From contig NZ_PJRR01000019.1 of the NCBI RefSeq assembly GCF_002858865.1, positions 310,001 to 374,000 of the forward strand: DNA of 64,000 nucleotides. Reading direction: 5' to 3'. The stretch is from Caulobacter vibrioides. Its GTDB lineage: Bacteria > Pseudomonadota > Alphaproteobacteria > Caulobacterales > Caulobacteraceae. A model generated the notes under the pieces. That model saw only the letters and a program-made list of their open reading frames with translations, was not told the origin of the DNA and did no database searches. A program made the position numbers and the translations under genes. Below are positions 9,735 through 20,282 of the stretch, piece after piece. Every line of letters starts with the position of its first letter. Position 1 is the first letter of the stretch.

Positions 9735-10541
9735 TCAGCCTTCGGCCGATTCCGGGGCTGCTTCGGCGGCCGGAGCTTCCGGCGCCAGTTCGCGGGCCAG
9801 GGCCGGCTCGACCGGAGCCACCGAGGCGCCGAGGTCCACGCCAGCAGCGGCTTGACCAGCGGCCAGACCGTCCAGGACGGCGTCGGCGATCAGGTCGCAG
9901 TACAGCTGCAGGGCGCGGGCGGCGTCGTCGTTGCCCGGGATCGGATAGGTGATGCCGTCCGGATCGCAGTTGGTGTCGAGGATGGCGACGACCGGGATGT
10001 TCAGCTTGCGGGCTTCCAGGATCGCGATCGCTTCCTTGTTAGTGTCGATCACGAACATGATGTCGGGGATGCCGCCCATGTCCTTGATGCCGCCCAGCGA
10101 CAGCTCCAGCTTGTCGCGTTCGCGCGTCAGCTGCAGCAGCTCCTTCTTGGAGCGGCCTTGACCTTCGCCGGCCAGCACGCCTTCCAGCTCGCGCAGACGC
10201 GCGATCGAGCCCGAGACGGTGCGCCAGTTGGTCAGGGTGCCACCGAGCCAGCGGTGGTTCACGTAGTACTGGGCGCAGCGCTTGGCGGCGGTGGCGACCG
10301 GGTCGCTGGCCTGGCGCTTGGTGCCGACGAACAGCACGCGGCCACCGGCGGCGGCGACTTCACGAACCTTCACCAGGGCCTGGTGCAGCAGCGGGATCGA
10401 CTGCGACAGGTCGATGATGTGGATGTTCGAGCGCGAACCGAAGATGTAGCGGTCCATCTTCGGGTTCCAGCGGTGCGTCTGGTGACCGAAGTGAGCGCCG
10501 GCTTCCAGGAGCTGACGCATGGAGAATTCGGGAAGAGCCAT
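9735..10541 (-). CDS. rpsB: 30S ribosomal protein S2
   Basis: 268 residues. The S2 hallmarks are clear: [22 protein letters not shown] at the N-terminus, then [23 protein letters not shown], and [13 protein letters not shown]. The C-terminus has an Ala/Glu/Pro-rich tail of about 40 residues, as in many alphaproteobacterial S2 proteins. It heads the rpsB-tsf operon and has a candidate promoter and a leader of about 125 nt upstream. Confidence 0.97.
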   Translation of the reverse strand: MALPEFSMRQLLEAGAHFGHQTHRWNPKMDRYIFGSRSNIHIIDLSQSIPLLHQALVKVREVAAAGGRVLFVGTKRQASDPVATAAKRCAQYYVNHRWLGGTLTNWRTVSGSIARLRELEGVLAGEGQGRSKKELLQLTRERDKLELSLGGIKDMGGIPDIMFVIDTNKEAIAILEARKLNIPVVAILDTNCDPDGITYPIPGNDDAARALQLYCDLIADAVLDGLAAGQAAAGVDLGASVAPVEPALARELAPEAPAAEAAPESAEG

Positions 10542-10673
10542 CGGGCCTTAATCCTTTTTCCGGTTGAACCTCCGTGGACACCCCCGTTCCAGACCATTCT
10601 GGAGCGGGACCGGAACGGCGACGCCGGGATGTCTCCCCAGTGCGGCCGAACGTCCACGTGTGGAATGGCCGCG

Positions 10674-10702
10674 CAAATAGTCGCTGTTGCGCGAAAAGGC
10701 AA
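10674..10702 (-). promoter_or_regulatory. Candidate sigma-70/73 promoter for rpsB-tsf
   Basis: On the minus strand TTGCCT and TATTTG are separated by exactly 17 bp. They lie about 130 bp upstream of the rpsB start, leaving a structured leader (10542-10665) that could carry S2 autoregulation, known for rpsB in other proteobacteria. Motif matching by eye only. Confidence 0.45.
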
Positions 10703-10847
10703 GCCCGCTCTTCGGCGATCGGGCGTAGCGATATGCCCCGGCGAGACCATCAGCCGCACCATGCGGCCGCCTTCGTCCACAGAAACTGCGGGCAGTGTCG
10801 CAAATCTTCCACGGGAGCGTGGCTCCATACTGACGCTTGTGGCGGAG

Positions 10848-11504
10848 ATGACAATGCTCGCGGTGTTCGACATGGACGGCACGTTGCTGAACGGCGACTC
10901 GACCGCGGTTTGGCTGTGGGAGCGTGCTAAGCGATCGCCACTGCGGATGCTGGGCATCCTCGCCGTCGCGCCCGTCGCCGTACCGATGGTGGCCTTGCCC
11001 CTCACCCGTCGCGCGGGTGCGTCAATCCTGCTGTGGATCGCGACGGCGGGTCTGTCGGAGCAACAGTTGCTGGCGTCCTGCGACGACTTCGCCCACGCGT
11101 TCGCCGAGAGGCGCTGCAGCCTGTCCTGGAAGCCGCAGGCCCTGGCTGCTCTGGACCAGCATGCGGCCGCCGGCGACCGAGTCGTCGTGGTCACCGCAGC
11201 GCCACTGTGCCTGGCGAACGCCCTGCTCCGGACCCTGGATCGACGCGTGGAGGTGCTGGGCACGTCGCTCAAGCCAGGGCTGGGCGGTTGGATCGCCAAC
11301 ATCCACTGCCGCAACCAACGCAAGTGCCAGGCCCTGGCCGAGGCCGGCCATGGCGCCCGCTGGGCCTATGCCTATACCGACAGCCTGGATGATCTGCCGA
11401 TCCTGCGCGCGGCGGACCGGCCGGTCATTGTCAAAGGCGGCAAAGCTGCCGAGCGACGCCTGTTCCGCGCAGGGCTGTTGAACGGGCGCGCGGCGGCCTG
11501 GTGA
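10848..11504 (+). CDS. HAD-IB family phosphatase (phosphoserine phosphatase-like)
   Basis: 218 residues. The catalytic motif FDMDGTLLNGDST lies at about residues 7-19, giving the nucleophile Asp and the acid/base Asp two residues later. Motif II (VVVVTAAP) and motif IV (AYTDSLDDLPIL) follow, so this is a complete HAD-superfamily subfamily IB hydrolase. A phosphomonoester substrate such as phosphoserine or a lipid phosphate is likely but cannot be named. In-frame ATGs at 10848 and 10854 are both possible. It is divergent from rpsB and is a distant relative of the cicA product at 48872 in the same window. Confidence 0.82.
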   Translation: MTMLAVFDMDGTLLNGDSTAVWLWERAKRSPLRMLGILAVAPVAVPMVALPLTRRAGASILLWIATAGLSEQQLLASCDDFAHAFAERRCSLSWKPQALAALDQHAAAGDRVVVVTAAPLCLANALLRTLDRRVEVLGTSLKPGLGGWIANIHCRNQRKCQALAEAGHGARWAYAYTDSLDDLPILRAADRPVIVKGGKAAERRLFRAGLLNGRAAAW

Positions 11505-11516
11505 CGAGGCTGCGGA

Positions 11517-12146
11517 TCAGTCGGGCCTGCGCGCCGTGACCACAAGCCAGGGCCGTCGGCCGCCCTGGTAGTCGCCACCCTCAAAGTCCTGAATGGACAG
11601 GATCTCCCAGCCCGCTGAGGTCTGGTAGGCGACCTCCAGAGCCTCGGTCGTCGGATAGTTGAAATAGCGCCCCAGGCTATCTCGTCCCTCGATCGCGCCC
11701 GCCTTGTAAGTCGCCATGTGAAGACCGCCGGGCTTCAGGGCCCTGAAGATCCTAGACAGAACATCAGGAAGCGCTGATCCGGGGACATGGAGCAGGCTGG
11801 CGTTTGCCCAAACACCGTCGTAAGCGCCTTGAGCATCTAGCTGATCGAACCGCATGACCCGCACTGGGCGCTTTAGCCTGCCCTCGGCCTGCTTGGCCAT
11901 GGCCTCCACGCCGTCCGTGGGGTCGATCAGAAAGCCGAGCACCGACATGGCCTCACTGTCCCGGCCATCACCGCATCCCAGCTCCAGAATATATCCCCCA
12001 GGCGGAAGCTGGCTCAGAAACCGAGCGAGAAGTCGGCTGGGCGCATCCCGTGCGGTAGCTGCATAGGCCTGCGCCTGGTTAGCGTAGAAGCGCAGCGTTA
12101 CCTCATCGTATGAGCCGTCCTCATCCGCCTTGCCGGCTGGCGTCAT
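11517..12146 (-). CDS. Class I SAM-dependent methyltransferase
   Basis: 209 residues with a Rossmann-type methyltransferase fold. Motif I is ILELGCGDGRDSEAM (about residues 54-68), followed by an acidic motif around DPTDGVEAM and a later YDGVWANASLLHVP motif-IV-like segment. The substrate is not identifiable; the family covers small molecules, quinones and tellurite-resistance-type proteins. It converges with the HAD phosphatase gene with a 12-bp gap. Third-position G/C looks lower than in neighbouring genes by eye, which may hint at later acquisition. Confidence 0.8.
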   Translation of the reverse strand: MTPAGKADEDGSYDEVTLRFYANQAQAYAATARDAPSRLLARFLSQLPPGGYILELGCGDGRDSEAMSVLGFLIDPTDGVEAMAKQAEGRLKRPVRVMRFDQLDAQGAYDGVWANASLLHVPGSALPDVLSRIFRALKPGGLHMATYKAGAIEGRDSLGRYFNYPTTEALEVAYQTSAGWEILSIQDFEGGDYQGGRRPWLVVTARRPD

Positions 12147-12313
12147 CGTGGTCGTTCCCCAAGATCGGCGTGAGCACGCTTACGATCATGGCGCCAACCG
12201 TCTTCGGCGCCGTGGCCAGCGAGCCCCCTCAGCGGCCGTTCCATCGCCCCGTCCATATTCATCGCACTCCGCTCGCGCCGAGCCGCACCAGGAGAGGTCG
12301 TGGGAATATTTTC

Positions 12314-15300
12314 CTAAACGTCTTCCAGCAGCGCCACCCCGGGCGCGGTCTTCAGCGCACCGCGCAGCGCCGCATCGAGTGTATAACGCCCAGGCAGCCG
12401 GAGCTCGATCTCTCGGCCGCCGCCGATCGCCGCGACGAAGGTGACCTCGCCCCCCTTCTGAGCTTGAGCGGGTTCGAGACGCCGTTTCAGCGCATCAATC
12501 TCGGCGGCCGACGGTGACAGGTGGACCCTCAGACCCGCCACGACGTTCTCCACCGCCTTCTCGATCGGTTCGGCGTCGTCGCCGAAGAAACGCACCTCGC
12601 CGTCTCTCGCCTTGGCGCGCACCTTGATGGCCACGGCCTTCCCAGGCTCCAGGACATCTCGGCACTTGCGAAGAGACTCCGGCGGATAGAGCACCTCGTA
12701 CTCGCCAGTGGGATCGGAAAGGGAGACGAAGGCGAACTTCTCGCCGCTCTGGGAGGCGCGCTCCTGGCGGCGACGCACCACGCCGCACATCCGGAAGGCC
12801 TCAGCCCCGGCCTCGGCCTGGGCCATGGCCTCGGCCAGCATGACCGTGCGCCGACGGCGCAGCATGCCGACCATGTCCTCCAGCGGGTGGCCGGTCAGGT
12901 AGAAGCCGACAGCCGACAGTTCCTCATCCAGCAGATCGACCTGGTTCCAGTTCTCGGTCTTCGACAGACGGGGCCGGCCCGCGCCGGGGTCTGAGCCGAA
13001 AAGGCCGCCCTGCCCGCCCTGGCGGTCGGCGTGGCAGCTCTGGGCATGGGCGATCAAGACGTCGGCCGAGGCGACGATCTGGGCGCGGTTCTTGTGGATC
13101 GAGTCGAAGGCCCCGGCCCGCGCCAGGTTTTCGATCGCCCGCTTGTTGACCTGCCGGGGGTCGATGCGTTCGACAAAGTCAAAGACGTCGCGGAACGGCC
13201 CGCCCTCCGCGCGTACCGCCACCAGATGCTTCATCGCCTCGAGGCCGACATTGCGGATGGCGCCCAGCGCATAGAGCACCTCGCCGTTCTCGACCTCGAA
13301 GTCGGCGCCGGACCGGTTCACATCCGGCGCGCGCACCGTGATCCCGAAACGCCGCGCATCCTGGTGGAAGACCGCCAGCTTGTCGGTGTTCGACAGATCC
13401 AGGCTCATCGACGCCGCGAAGAACTCGACGGGCGTGTTCGCCTTCAGCCAGGCGGTTTGGTACGAAATGAAGGCGTAGGCGGCGGCGTGCGACTTGTTGA
13501 AGCCATAGCCGGCGAACTTGGCGACCAGTTCGAAGATCGAGCCGGACTGCTCCTCCGGAACGTTCTTTTCCTTGGCGCCCGAGACGAAACGGATCTTCTG
13601 GAGATCCATTTCTTCCTTCTTCTTCTTGCCCATGGCGCGACGCAGAAGGTCGGCTTCGCCCAGGCTGTAGCCCGCCAGGATCTGGGCGATCTGCATCACC
13701 TGTTCCTGGTAGACGATGACGCCGTAGGTCTCCTTCAGCACGGCCTCGAGCGACGGGTGCAAGGTGTCGACAGGCTTTCGACCGAACTTACAGTCGACGA
13801 AGGTGTCGATGTTATCCATCGGGCCCGGACGATAGAGCGAGATCAGCGCGGTGATCTCCTCGATCGAGCCGCAGCGCATCTTGCGCAGCGTGTCGCGCAT
13901 GCCCTGGCTTTCGAGCTGGAACACGCCGACCGTCTGACCAGAAGCGAGCAATTCGTAGGTCTTGGCGTCGTCGAAGGGCAGCTTGCCGAGATCGATCTCG
14001 AAACCGCGTTTCTTGAGGTGCTTCACCGCCCGGTCCAGCACCGTCAGCGTCTTGAGGCCCAGGAAGTCGAACTTCACCAGACCGGCGCTCTCAACCCACT
14101 TCATGTTGAACTGGGTGGCGGGAAGGTCCGATCGCGGATCCTTGTAAAGCGGCGTAAGTTGCGTGAGCGGCCGGTCGCCGATCACCAAGCCGGCGGCGTG
14201 GGTCGAGGCGTTGCGGAACAGGCCTTCCAACTGCAGTGCGACGTCCAGACAGGCTGAGACGTTGGCGTCTTCCTTCTTGGCCTGCTTGAGGCGCGGCTCC
14301 AGATCGATCGCCTGGGCCAGGGTCACCGGCGCGGCTGGGTTGTTCGGCACCATCTTGCAGAGCCGGTCGACGAGACCCAGTGGCAGCTGCATCACGCGCC
14401 CCACGTCGCGCAGCACCGCGCGCGCCTGAAGCGAGCCGAAGGTGATGATCTGGGCCACGCGATCGCGGCCGTACTTCTCCTGCACGTAGGAGATCACCTC
14501 TTCGCGCCGCTCCTGACAGAAGTCGACGTCGAAGTCGGGCATCGAAACCCGCTCGGGATTGAGGAAGCGCTCGAAGAGCAACCCGAACCGCAGCGGATCC
14601 AGGTCGGTGATGGTCAGCACCCAGGCCACCAGCGAGCCGGCGCCCGAACCCCGGCCGGGGCCGACGGGGATTCCGTGAGCCTTACCCCACTTGATGAAGT
14701 CCGACACGATCAGGAAGTAGCCTGGGAAGCCCATCTTCTTGATGATGCCGAGCTCGAAATCGAGCCGCTTCCAATACTCTTCCTCGGGGGCCGAGAGGGT
14801 CAGCCCCTCAAGGCGCATCTTCAGGCCCTCGCGCGCCTGGTGCTCGAGCTCCTCGGCCTCGTTGCGGCCATCGCCGGTCGGGAAGCTGGGCAAGATCGGG
14901 TCGCGCTTGTGCACCATGAAGGCGCAGCGCCGGGCGATGTCGAGGGTGTTGTCGCAAGCCTCGGGCAGATCGGCGAACAGCTTGCGCATCTCTTCAGCCG
15001 GCTTGAACCAATGCTCGGGCGTGACACGCCGCCGCTCGTCCTGGCCGACGAATGCGCCGTCGGAGATACACAGCAGCGCGTCGTGGGCGTCGTAGAAGCC
15101 CGGCTTGGCGAAATAGACGTCGTTGGTCGCCACCAGCGGCACGTCGTGGTCATACGCCCAGTTGACCAGACCCGGCTCCGCCGCCGCCTGGCGAGGCAGC
15201 CCGTGGCGCTGCAGTTCGACATAAAAGCGATCGCCGAACACGCGATGCATCTCGGCCAAGGCCGCCGAGGCCTCGGCGGTCTTGCCGGCGGCGAAGAGAG

Positions 15301-15745
15301 CGTCGACGGGCCCATCGGTCCCGCCTGACAGCAGGATCAGGCCCTCGCTATGCTCGGCCACCTTGGCCCACGGAACAACGGGTTCGGGCAGTTCAGCGCT
15401 GTCGAGATAGGCGATCGACGACAGTTCAGAGAGGTTGAGATAGCCGCGCTCATTCTGCGCCAGCAGCATGAGCGTCGGCGCACGGGCCCAGCGCTCGGTC
15501 GGGCCGCCGCCAATCCCGACGACGGGGATGGCGCAGCCAATGATCGGCTGAACGCCCGCATCCTTGGCGTAGGACGAGTACTCAAGAGCGCCGAACAGGT
15601 TGGCGCGGTCGGCAAGGCCGGCGGCAGGCATCTTGGCCTCGGCGGCCAGCTTGCCGATATGGTCGGCCTTGATAGCGCCTTCCAGCAGCGAATAGGCCGA
15701 ACGGACCCGCAGGTGGACGAAGCCTTGCCCCTCCGCGTCCGACAT
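12314..15745 (-). CDS. dnaE: DNA polymerase III alpha subunit (replicative polymerase)
   Basis: 1143 residues, full length for DnaE1. An N-terminal PHP domain begins [16 protein letters not shown]. The C-family polymerase core has the catalytic aspartates in [15 protein letters not shown] (about residues 400-414) and the [14 protein letters not shown] motif. Helix-hairpin-helix and OB-fold regions follow in the last third. It is the replicative enzyme, not the error-prone DnaE2, since no imuA/imuB genes are near and the length and PHP domain fit DnaE1. The start codon lies 35 bp after the stop of the SOS peptide gene sidA, with no terminator visible between. Confidence 0.97.
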   Translation of the reverse strand: MSDAEGQGFVHLRVRSAYSLLEGAIKADHIGKLAAEAKMPAAGLADRANLFGALEYSSYAKDAGVQPIIGCAIPVVGIGGGPTERWARAPTLMLLAQNERGYLNLSELSSIAYLDSAELPEPVVPWAKVAEHSEGLILLSGGTDGPVDALFAAGKTAEASAALAEMHRVFGDRFYVELQRHGLPRQAAAEPGLVNWAYDHDVPLVATNDVYFAKPGFYDAHDALLCISDGAFVGQDERRRVTPEHWFKPAEEMRKLFADLPEACDNTLDIARRCAFMVHKRDPILPSFPTGDGRNEAEELEHQAREGLKMRLEGLTLSAPEEEYWKRLDFELGIIKKMGFPGYFLIVSDFIKWGKAHGIPVGPGRGSGAGSLVAWVLTITDLDPLRFGLLFERFLNPERVSMPDFDVDFCQERREEVISYVQEKYGRDRVAQIITFGSLQARAVLRDVGRVMQLPLGLVDRLCKMVPNNPAAPVTLAQAIDLEPRLKQAKKEDANVSACLDVALQLEGLFRNASTHAAGLVIGDRPLTQLTPLYKDPRSDLPATQFNMKWVESAGLVKFDFLGLKTLTVLDRAVKHLKKRGFEIDLGKLPFDDAKTYELLASGQTVGVFQLESQGMRDTLRKMRCGSIEEITALISLYRPGPMDNIDTFVDCKFGRKPVDTLHPSLEAVLKETYGVIVYQEQVMQIAQILAGYSLGEADLLRRAMGKKKKEEMDLQKIRFVSGAKEKNVPEEQSGSIFELVAKFAGYGFNKSHAAAYAFISYQTAWLKANTPVEFFAASMSLDLSNTDKLAVFHQDARRFGITVRAPDVNRSGADFEVENGEVLYALGAIRNVGLEAMKHLVAVRAEGGPFRDVFDFVERIDPRQVNKRAIENLARAGAFDSIHKNRAQIVASADVLIAHAQSCHADRQGGQGGLFGSDPGAGRPRLSKTENWNQVDLLDEELSAVGFYLTGHPLEDMVGMLRRRRTVMLAEAMAQAEAGAEAFRMCGVVRRRQERASQSGEKFAFVSLSDPTGEYEVLYPPESLRKCRDVLEPGKAVAIKVRAKARDGEVRFFGDDAEPIEKAVENVVAGLRVHLSPSAAEIDALKRRLEPAQAQKGGEVTFVAAIGGGREIELRLPGRYTLDAALRGALKTAPGVALLEDV

Positions 15746-15780
15746 GACCGACCTCCGCTAGATCATCGCCGCTTGGCGAC

Positions 15781-15870
15781 TCAGGCCACGAGATTGGCCA
15801 CCGTGCACATCATCCAGACGAAGCCGATCACAGAAACAAGGGCGAAAGACTCACGCGCGACACGGATCAT
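15781..15870 (-). CDS. sidA: SOS-induced cell division inhibitor SidA (29-residue membrane peptide)
   Basis: A 29-codon ORF from ATG (15870) to TGA. The product starts [12 protein letters not shown], has one hydrophobic segment (about residues 9-27) and ends TVANLVA: a single-pass inner-membrane peptide with a basic N-terminus. A strong Shine-Dalgarno GGAGG lies five bases before the ATG. A candidate promoter overlaps a perfect GTTC-N7-GTTC LexA box upstream. In Caulobacter crescentus the SOS-induced divisome inhibitor SidA is 29 residues long and acts on FtsW/FtsN; length, topology and SOS box fit, and I identify it on that basis. The gene lies 35 bp upstream of dnaE on the same strand. Confidence 0.88.
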
Positions 15871-15898
15871 CGGAACCTCCACAGATTTCTTGTTTTGT

Positions 15899-15927
15899 TC
15901 CATATTCCGGTTTTGTTCTGTTCACAA
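15899..15927 (-). promoter_or_regulatory. Candidate sidA promoter
   Basis: On the minus strand a -35-like TTGTGA (15922-15927) and a -10-like TATGGA (15899-15904) are separated by 17 bp. This predicts a short leader of about 20 nt before the sidA ATG. The LexA box covers the -35 element, as expected for repression. Confidence 0.55.
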
Positions 15928-15934
15928 GATGTTC
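15920..15934. promoter_or_regulatory. LexA (SOS) box
   Basis: GTTCACAAGATGTTC is a perfect match to the alphaproteobacterial direct-repeat LexA operator GTTC-N7-GTTC. It overlaps the predicted -35 of sidA and lies about 100 bp upstream of the divergent nucleoside hydrolase gene. Two further GTTC half-sites (15897-15900 and 15915-15918) occur nearby but with wrong spacing. Confidence 0.85.
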
Positions 15935-16035
15935 CACTGCAATCTTGTGCATTTTCTTTGCGCGGAGCGTTGGTCAGTCCCGCGCAAGCCTCGAAACGAG
16001 TGGCCAAGCCGCCGGGAGTCGGCCAGATCAACGCC

Positions 16036-16995
16036 ATGCGCCTGATCATCGACACAGACACGGCGGGAGACGACGTCTTCTCCCTGATGCTCGCCCTCAC
16101 CCGCCCGGGTGTTGAGTTGGAGGCCATCACCATCGCGCACGGCAATGTGGGCTTCGAGCAGCATGCCGAGAACGCCCTGGTGACCCTGGATCGCTGCGGG
16201 CGGGCCGGCGAGGTTCCGGTCTATCTGGGCGCCCAGTTTCCCCTGATGCGCGCGCCGCTGGACGCCGCCTATGTGTTCGGCCGCGACGGCATGAGCGATA
16301 GCTGCTTTGCGCGGACCTCGCAGCGCCCCGCCGAGGGCCATGCCGTGGATGAGCTGGTGCGCCGGATCATGGATGCGCCCGGCGAGATCACCCTGATCGC
16401 CCAAGCGCCGCTGACCAACATCGCCCTCGCCTACCAGCGAGAGCCCCGCATCGCCAAAGCGCTGAAGCATCTGTGGGTGATGGGCGGTACAGACAACGGC
16501 GTGGGCAATGTGACCCCGGCGGCCGAGTACAATTTCTACGCCGACCCGGAAGCCGCCAAGATCGTCATCAATGCGGGCTTCAACCTCTCCATCGCCACCT
16601 GGACCCTGACCCTGAAGGACGGTCTATGGACGACAGAGCAACTGGACGCGCTTGACGCGTTGGACACCGAGAAAGCCCGGTTCTTCACCGATGTGAACCG
16701 CGCATCGCTGGCGTTCGCGCGCGAGACCGAAGGCCTGGACGGCAGCCTGCATCCCGATGCGCTGACCTGCGCGATCGCACTGGACGAGGGCCTGATCCTG
16801 GAGGCGGAAACCTGTGTCGTCGACGTTGAAACGGTGGGCGAGCTCACGCGCGGCTATCTGAGCGTCTCGCACTCGATCCTGCCGGACATCGAGATCGCCG
16901 ACCCCGCCCTCAAGCGCCGCCCGCCGAACGCCCGCGTGATCAAGGCCATCGACCGCGAAGGCTTCTTCGCGGCGATGCGGACCGCACTGCTCTAA
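16036..16995 (+). CDS. Inosine-uridine-preferring nucleoside hydrolase
   Basis: 319 residues, normal for the family. The N-terminal [20 protein letters not shown] carries the calcium-binding Asp cluster (DxDxxxDD) that defines nucleoside N-ribohydrolases, which release base and ribose in purine/pyrimidine salvage. A central [14 protein letters not shown] segment and the [12 protein letters not shown] motif also fit. The start at 16036 places the Asp cluster at the usual position; the open frame continues upstream through the SOS operator and is not believable. It is divergent from sidA and converges with lolD, overlapping its stop by 4 bp. Confidence 0.9.
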   Translation: MRLIIDTDTAGDDVFSLMLALTRPGVELEAITIAHGNVGFEQHAENALVTLDRCGRAGEVPVYLGAQFPLMRAPLDAAYVFGRDGMSDSCFARTSQRPAEGHAVDELVRRIMDAPGEITLIAQAPLTNIALAYQREPRIAKALKHLWVMGGTDNGVGNVTPAAEYNFYADPEAAKIVINAGFNLSIATWTLTLKDGLWTTEQLDALDALDTEKARFFTDVNRASLAFARETEGLDGSLHPDALTCAIALDEGLILEAETCVVDVETVGELTRGYLSVSHSILPDIEIADPALKRRPPNARVIKAIDREGFFAAMRTALL

Positions 16996-17678
16996 ACGCG
17001 TTGAAGCTCCAAGTGGCCGTCTTTCAGGGCCACCACGCGGTCCATGTAGCGCGCAAGCTCCATGTTGTGCGTCGCGATCACCGCGGCGACGCCCTGCTCA
17101 CGGCAGACCTGGTAGAGCGCCTGGAAGACGGCGGTGGAGGTCGCGGGATCCAGGTTCCCGGTCGGCTCATCGGCCAGCAGCAGTTTCGGACGGTTGGCGA
17201 GCGCTCTGGCGATGGCGACCCGCTGCTGCTCGCCGCCTGACATCTGCGCCGGCTGGTGGTTGAGGCGATGACCCAGACCCAGGCTCTCCAGCAGCTCACG
17301 CGCCCGCGCCTCGGCCTCGCGGCGGCTCTTGCCGGCGATGGTCAGCGGCATGGCGACGTTCTCGAGCGCCGAGAACTCCGGCAGCAAGTGGTGGAACTGA
17401 TAGACGAAGCCCACTGTGCCAAGACGGATGCGGGTACGCGCCCGCTCTGAGAGCTTGGAACAGTCGCGTCCCTCGAGGGCGACAAGACCCGCGTCGGGCC
17501 GCTCCAGCAGGCCCGCCGAATGCAGCAGCGACGACTTGCCTGAGCCCGACGGGCCGATCAGGCCGACCACCTCACCCGGATAGACGTCCAGATCAACGCC
17601 CCGCAGCACGGGCAAATCGCCGGCTTCGGTCTTGTAGACACGTTCCAGGCCGCGCAGCGCGAGAACAGGATCACTCAT
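16992..17678 (-). CDS. lolD: Lipoprotein-releasing ABC transporter ATP-binding protein
   Basis: 228 residues. Walker [10 protein letters not shown], the ABC signature [15 protein letters not shown] and Walker [14 protein letters not shown] are all present, with the short length of the LolD/MacB-type ATPases. It powers extraction of outer-membrane lipoproteins from the inner membrane and their transfer to LolA. It overlaps the permease gene by 8 bp, so the two form a transporter. Confidence 0.93.
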   Translation of the reverse strand: MSDPVLALRGLERVYKTEAGDLPVLRGVDLDVYPGEVVGLIGPSGSGKSSLLHSAGLLERPDAGLVALEGRDCSKLSERARTRIRLGTVGFVYQFHHLLPEFSALENVAMPLTIAGKSRREAEARARELLESLGLGHRLNHQPAQMSGGEQQRVAIARALANRPKLLLADEPTGNLDPATSTAVFQALYQVCREQGVAAVIATHNMELARYMDRVVALKDGHLELQRV

Positions 17679-18951
17679 AGCGGAGCGCCTCCACCGGATC
17701 GAGGCGCGAGGCGCGCAGGGCGGGCGGCAAAGTCGCCAGGATGCTCATGGCGGCCGAGGCGAGGACGATGCCGCCCACCTCGCGCCAGTCGATCTTCGCC
17801 GGGATATGGGACAGCATGTAGACGTCGGCGTTGAACACAGACGTTCCGGTCGCCCATTCCACGAAGTTTTGGATCGGGGTGATGTAGGCGCAGAACAGCA
17901 CGCCCAGCGCCAGGCCGCACAGAGTGCCGGCCACGCCGATCGAGGCGCCGGCCATCAGGAAGATGCGCAGCACCGCGCCCTGGCTCGCGCCCATGGTGCG
18001 CAGGATCGCGATGTCCTTGCCCTTGTTCTTCACCAGCATGACCAGGCTGGAGATGATGTTCAGCGTCGCGATCGCCACGATGCAGAACAGGATCAGCCGC
18101 ATCACCTTGCGCTCGACCTGCAGCGCGGTGAAGTAGCTGTGGTTCTTGTCCATCCAGTCATTGACCACGGCGCCCGGCCCGCTGGCGATCTCGACCGCCT
18201 GCTTGAGTTCCTTGGCCTTGTCCGGATCCTCGACCTTGATCTCGACATAGTCGACCGTGGTGTCGCGACCGAAGAACAGCTGGGCCTGTTCGAGGGGCAT
18301 GTAGATGAAGGCCTCGTCGAACTGGCTCATGCCGACGCTGAACACGCCGCCGACGATGTAGTTCTTCTCGCGCGTCGAACTGCCGAAGGCCGTGGCCGGC
18401 CCGGACGGCGAGATGATGGTGATCGGGTCTCCAGGCTGAACGCCCAGGGTCTGGGCCATGCGCTCGCCGATCAGGACGATGTCGCCGCCATATTCGCCCT
18501 GGCCGAAGCCCTCCATCGAGCCGTTCTTGATGTTACCCGAGATCAGCGACATGTGTCGCAGGTCGCTGGTCGTGACGCCTCGAACGATGGCGCCCGTCAC
18601 TTGCGTGGGACCAATGACCATGGCCTGCGCCTCGACCATCGGCGCGGCCTGGATAACGCCTGGGGCGGCCTTGATGCGGCGTATGATGGTGTCGCGATCG
18701 GGACCGTTGATCAGCGGCGACTGGGCGTAGAGGTGGCCGTTGAAGCCGAGGATGCGCCCCAGAAGCTCGGCGCGGAAGCCGTTCATCACGCTCATCACGG
18801 TGATGAGGGCGAAGACCGCCAGCATCACCGCACTGAACGAGATGATCGAGATCAGAGCCACGCCGCCGTTCTTGCGCTTGGCGAACAGATACCGGCGAGC
18901 GACCGAGCGCTCCCAGCGACTGAAGGGACCGGCGGCGCGGGCGTCTGGCAT
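17671..18951 (-). CDS. LolC/LolE family lipoprotein-releasing permease
   Basis: 426 residues with the LolC/E/FtsX architecture. It has one N-terminal helix (about residues 28-50), a large periplasmic domain (about 55-270), then three C-terminal helices. The N-terminus [20 protein letters not shown] is typical of the family. Only one permease gene accompanies lolD here, so it may work as a homodimer (the LolF-type arrangement) or with a partner elsewhere. It starts one base into the proS stop, so proS-permease-lolD are co-transcribed. Confidence 0.92.
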   Translation of the reverse strand: MPDARAAGPFSRWERSVARRYLFAKRKNGGVALISIISFSAVMLAVFALITVMSVMNGFRAELLGRILGFNGHLYAQSPLINGPDRDTIIRRIKAAPGVIQAAPMVEAQAMVIGPTQVTGAIVRGVTTSDLRHMSLISGNIKNGSMEGFGQGEYGGDIVLIGERMAQTLGVQPGDPITIISPSGPATAFGSSTREKNYIVGGVFSVGMSQFDEAFIYMPLEQAQLFFGRDTTVDYVEIKVEDPDKAKELKQAVEIASGPGAVVNDWMDKNHSYFTALQVERKVMRLILFCIVAIATLNIISSLVMLVKNKGKDIAILRTMGASQGAVLRIFLMAGASIGVAGTLCGLALGVLFCAYITPIQNFVEWATGTSVFNADVYMLSHIPAKIDWREVGGIVLASAAMSILATLPPALRASRLDPVEALRYE

Positions 18952-20282
18952 CAGGCGGTCTTGCTCTTGGTCAGGCCGTCCAGGACGGATTCCAGCGAGG
19001 CGGTATGGCGCTCGCCGGTCTTGCGGTTCTTGATCTCGACGACGCCTTCGGCGATGCCCTTGGGTCCGACGATCAGCTGCCAGGGCAGACCGATCAGGTC
19101 CATGGTGGCGAACTTGGCGCCGCCACGGGCGTCGGTGTCGTCGTAAAGCACCTCACGGCCGGCGGCCTTAAGAGCGTTGTAGGCTGTCTCGCAGGCGGCG
19201 TCGCAGGCCGCGTCGCCCTGGCGCATATTCACGATCCCGACGTCGAACGGCGCGACGCTTTCCGGCCAGATGATGCCGCCCTCGTCGTGGCTGGCCTCGA
19301 TGATCGCGCCCAGGAGACGGGAGACGCCGACGCCGTAGCTGCCCATCTGCACCGGGACCTGCTGGCCGTCCGGCCCTTGCACCGTGGCCTTCATCGGCTC
19401 GGAGTACTTCGTGCCGAACGAGAAGATGTGGCCGACCTCGATACCGCGCGCCGACAGGCGGTCGCCTTCCGGCAGGGCGTTGAAGGCCGCTTCGTCATGC
19501 ATTTCCTCGGTCGCGGCGTACAGCGCCGTGCGCTGGTTCACCAGCGGCTGCAGGTCGCCGTTGATCCAGTCGAGATCCGGACCGGGCGCCGGCATCTCCA
19601 CCAGGTCCTTGTGGCAGAACACGGCGCTTTCGCCGGTTTCAGCCAGCACGATGAACTCGTGGGAAAGGTCGCCGCCGATCGGACCCGTATCCGCCCGCAT
19701 CGGCACGGCCTTCAGACCCATCCGCGCAAACAGATTCAGATAGGCCACGAACATGCGGTTGTACGACTTGCGCGCGCCGTCGGCGTCGAGGTCGAAGCTG
19801 TAGGCGTCCTTCATAAGGAACTCGCGGCCGCGCATCACGCCAAAGCGCGGGCGGCGCTCGTCCCGGAACTTCCACTGGATGTTGTAGAGGTTCTTGGGGA
19901 GGTCCTTGTAGCTCTTGATCGAGGCGCGGAAGATGTCGGTGACGACCTCCTCGGCGGTGGGACCAAACAGCAGTTCGCGCTTGTGGCGGTCGGTGATGCG
20001 CAGCATCTCGTCGCCGTAGTCGTCATAGCGACCGCTCTCGCGCCACAGATCGGCCAGCTGGATGGTCGGCATCAAGAGCTCGATGGCGCCGGCGCGATCC
20101 ATTTCCTCGCGGACGATCTGCTCGATCTTGTTCAGCACCCGCAAGCCCAGCGGAAGCCAGGCATAGATGCCCGCCGCTTCCTGGCGGATCATGCCGGCGC
20201 GGAGCATCAGCTGGTGCGAAACGATCTGGGCGTCGGAAGGCGCTTCCTTCAGCACCGGCAGGAAATAGCGCGAAGAGCGCAT
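18951..20282 (-). CDS. proS: Prolyl-tRNA synthetase, short alphaproteobacterial type
   Basis: 443 residues. Class II motifs are seen: motif 1 in the [15 protein letters not shown] region, motif 2 in [30 protein letters not shown], and motif 3 in [16 protein letters not shown]. The anticodon-binding domain is C-terminal. The roughly 180-residue editing insertion found in E. coli ProRS is absent, the normal state for alphaproteobacteria, which use separate deacylases. It begins the proS-permease-lolD set. The 435-bp region upstream carries no other coding gene. Confidence 0.95.
   Translation of the reverse strand: MRSSRYFLPVLKEAPSDAQIVSHQLMLRAGMIRQEAAGIYAWLPLGLRVLNKIEQIVREEMDRAGAIELLMPTIQLADLWRESGRYDDYGDEMLRITDRHKRELLFGPTAEEVVTDIFRASIKSYKDLPKNLYNIQWKFRDERRPRFGVMRGREFLMKDAYSFDLDADGARKSYNRMFVAYLNLFARMGLKAVPMRADTGPIGGDLSHEFIVLAETGESAVFCHKDLVEMPAPGPDLDWINGDLQPLVNQRTALYAATEEMHDEAAFNALPEGDRLSARGIEVGHIFSFGTKYSEPMKATVQGPDGQQVPVQMGSYGVGVSRLLGAIIEASHDEGGIIWPESVAPFDVGIVNMRQGDAACDAACETAYNALKAAGREVLYDDTDARGGAKFATMDLIGLPWQLIVGPKGIAEGVVEIKNRKTGERHTASLESVLDGLTKSKTA

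Noticed and set aside
12110..12517. Plus-strand ORF between the methyltransferase and dnaE
   Set aside because: It overlaps the dnaE 3' end in antisense and has an Arg/Pro-rich product without domains.
15897..15907. Second SOS box around GTTC at 15897
   Set aside because: The next GTTC is not 7 bp away. Only 15920-15934 has the correct spacing.
15895..16035. Upstream extension of the nucleoside hydrolase frame to 15895
   Set aside because: It would translate through the LexA box and sidA promoter and lacks family similarity. The Asp cluster fits a start at 16036.
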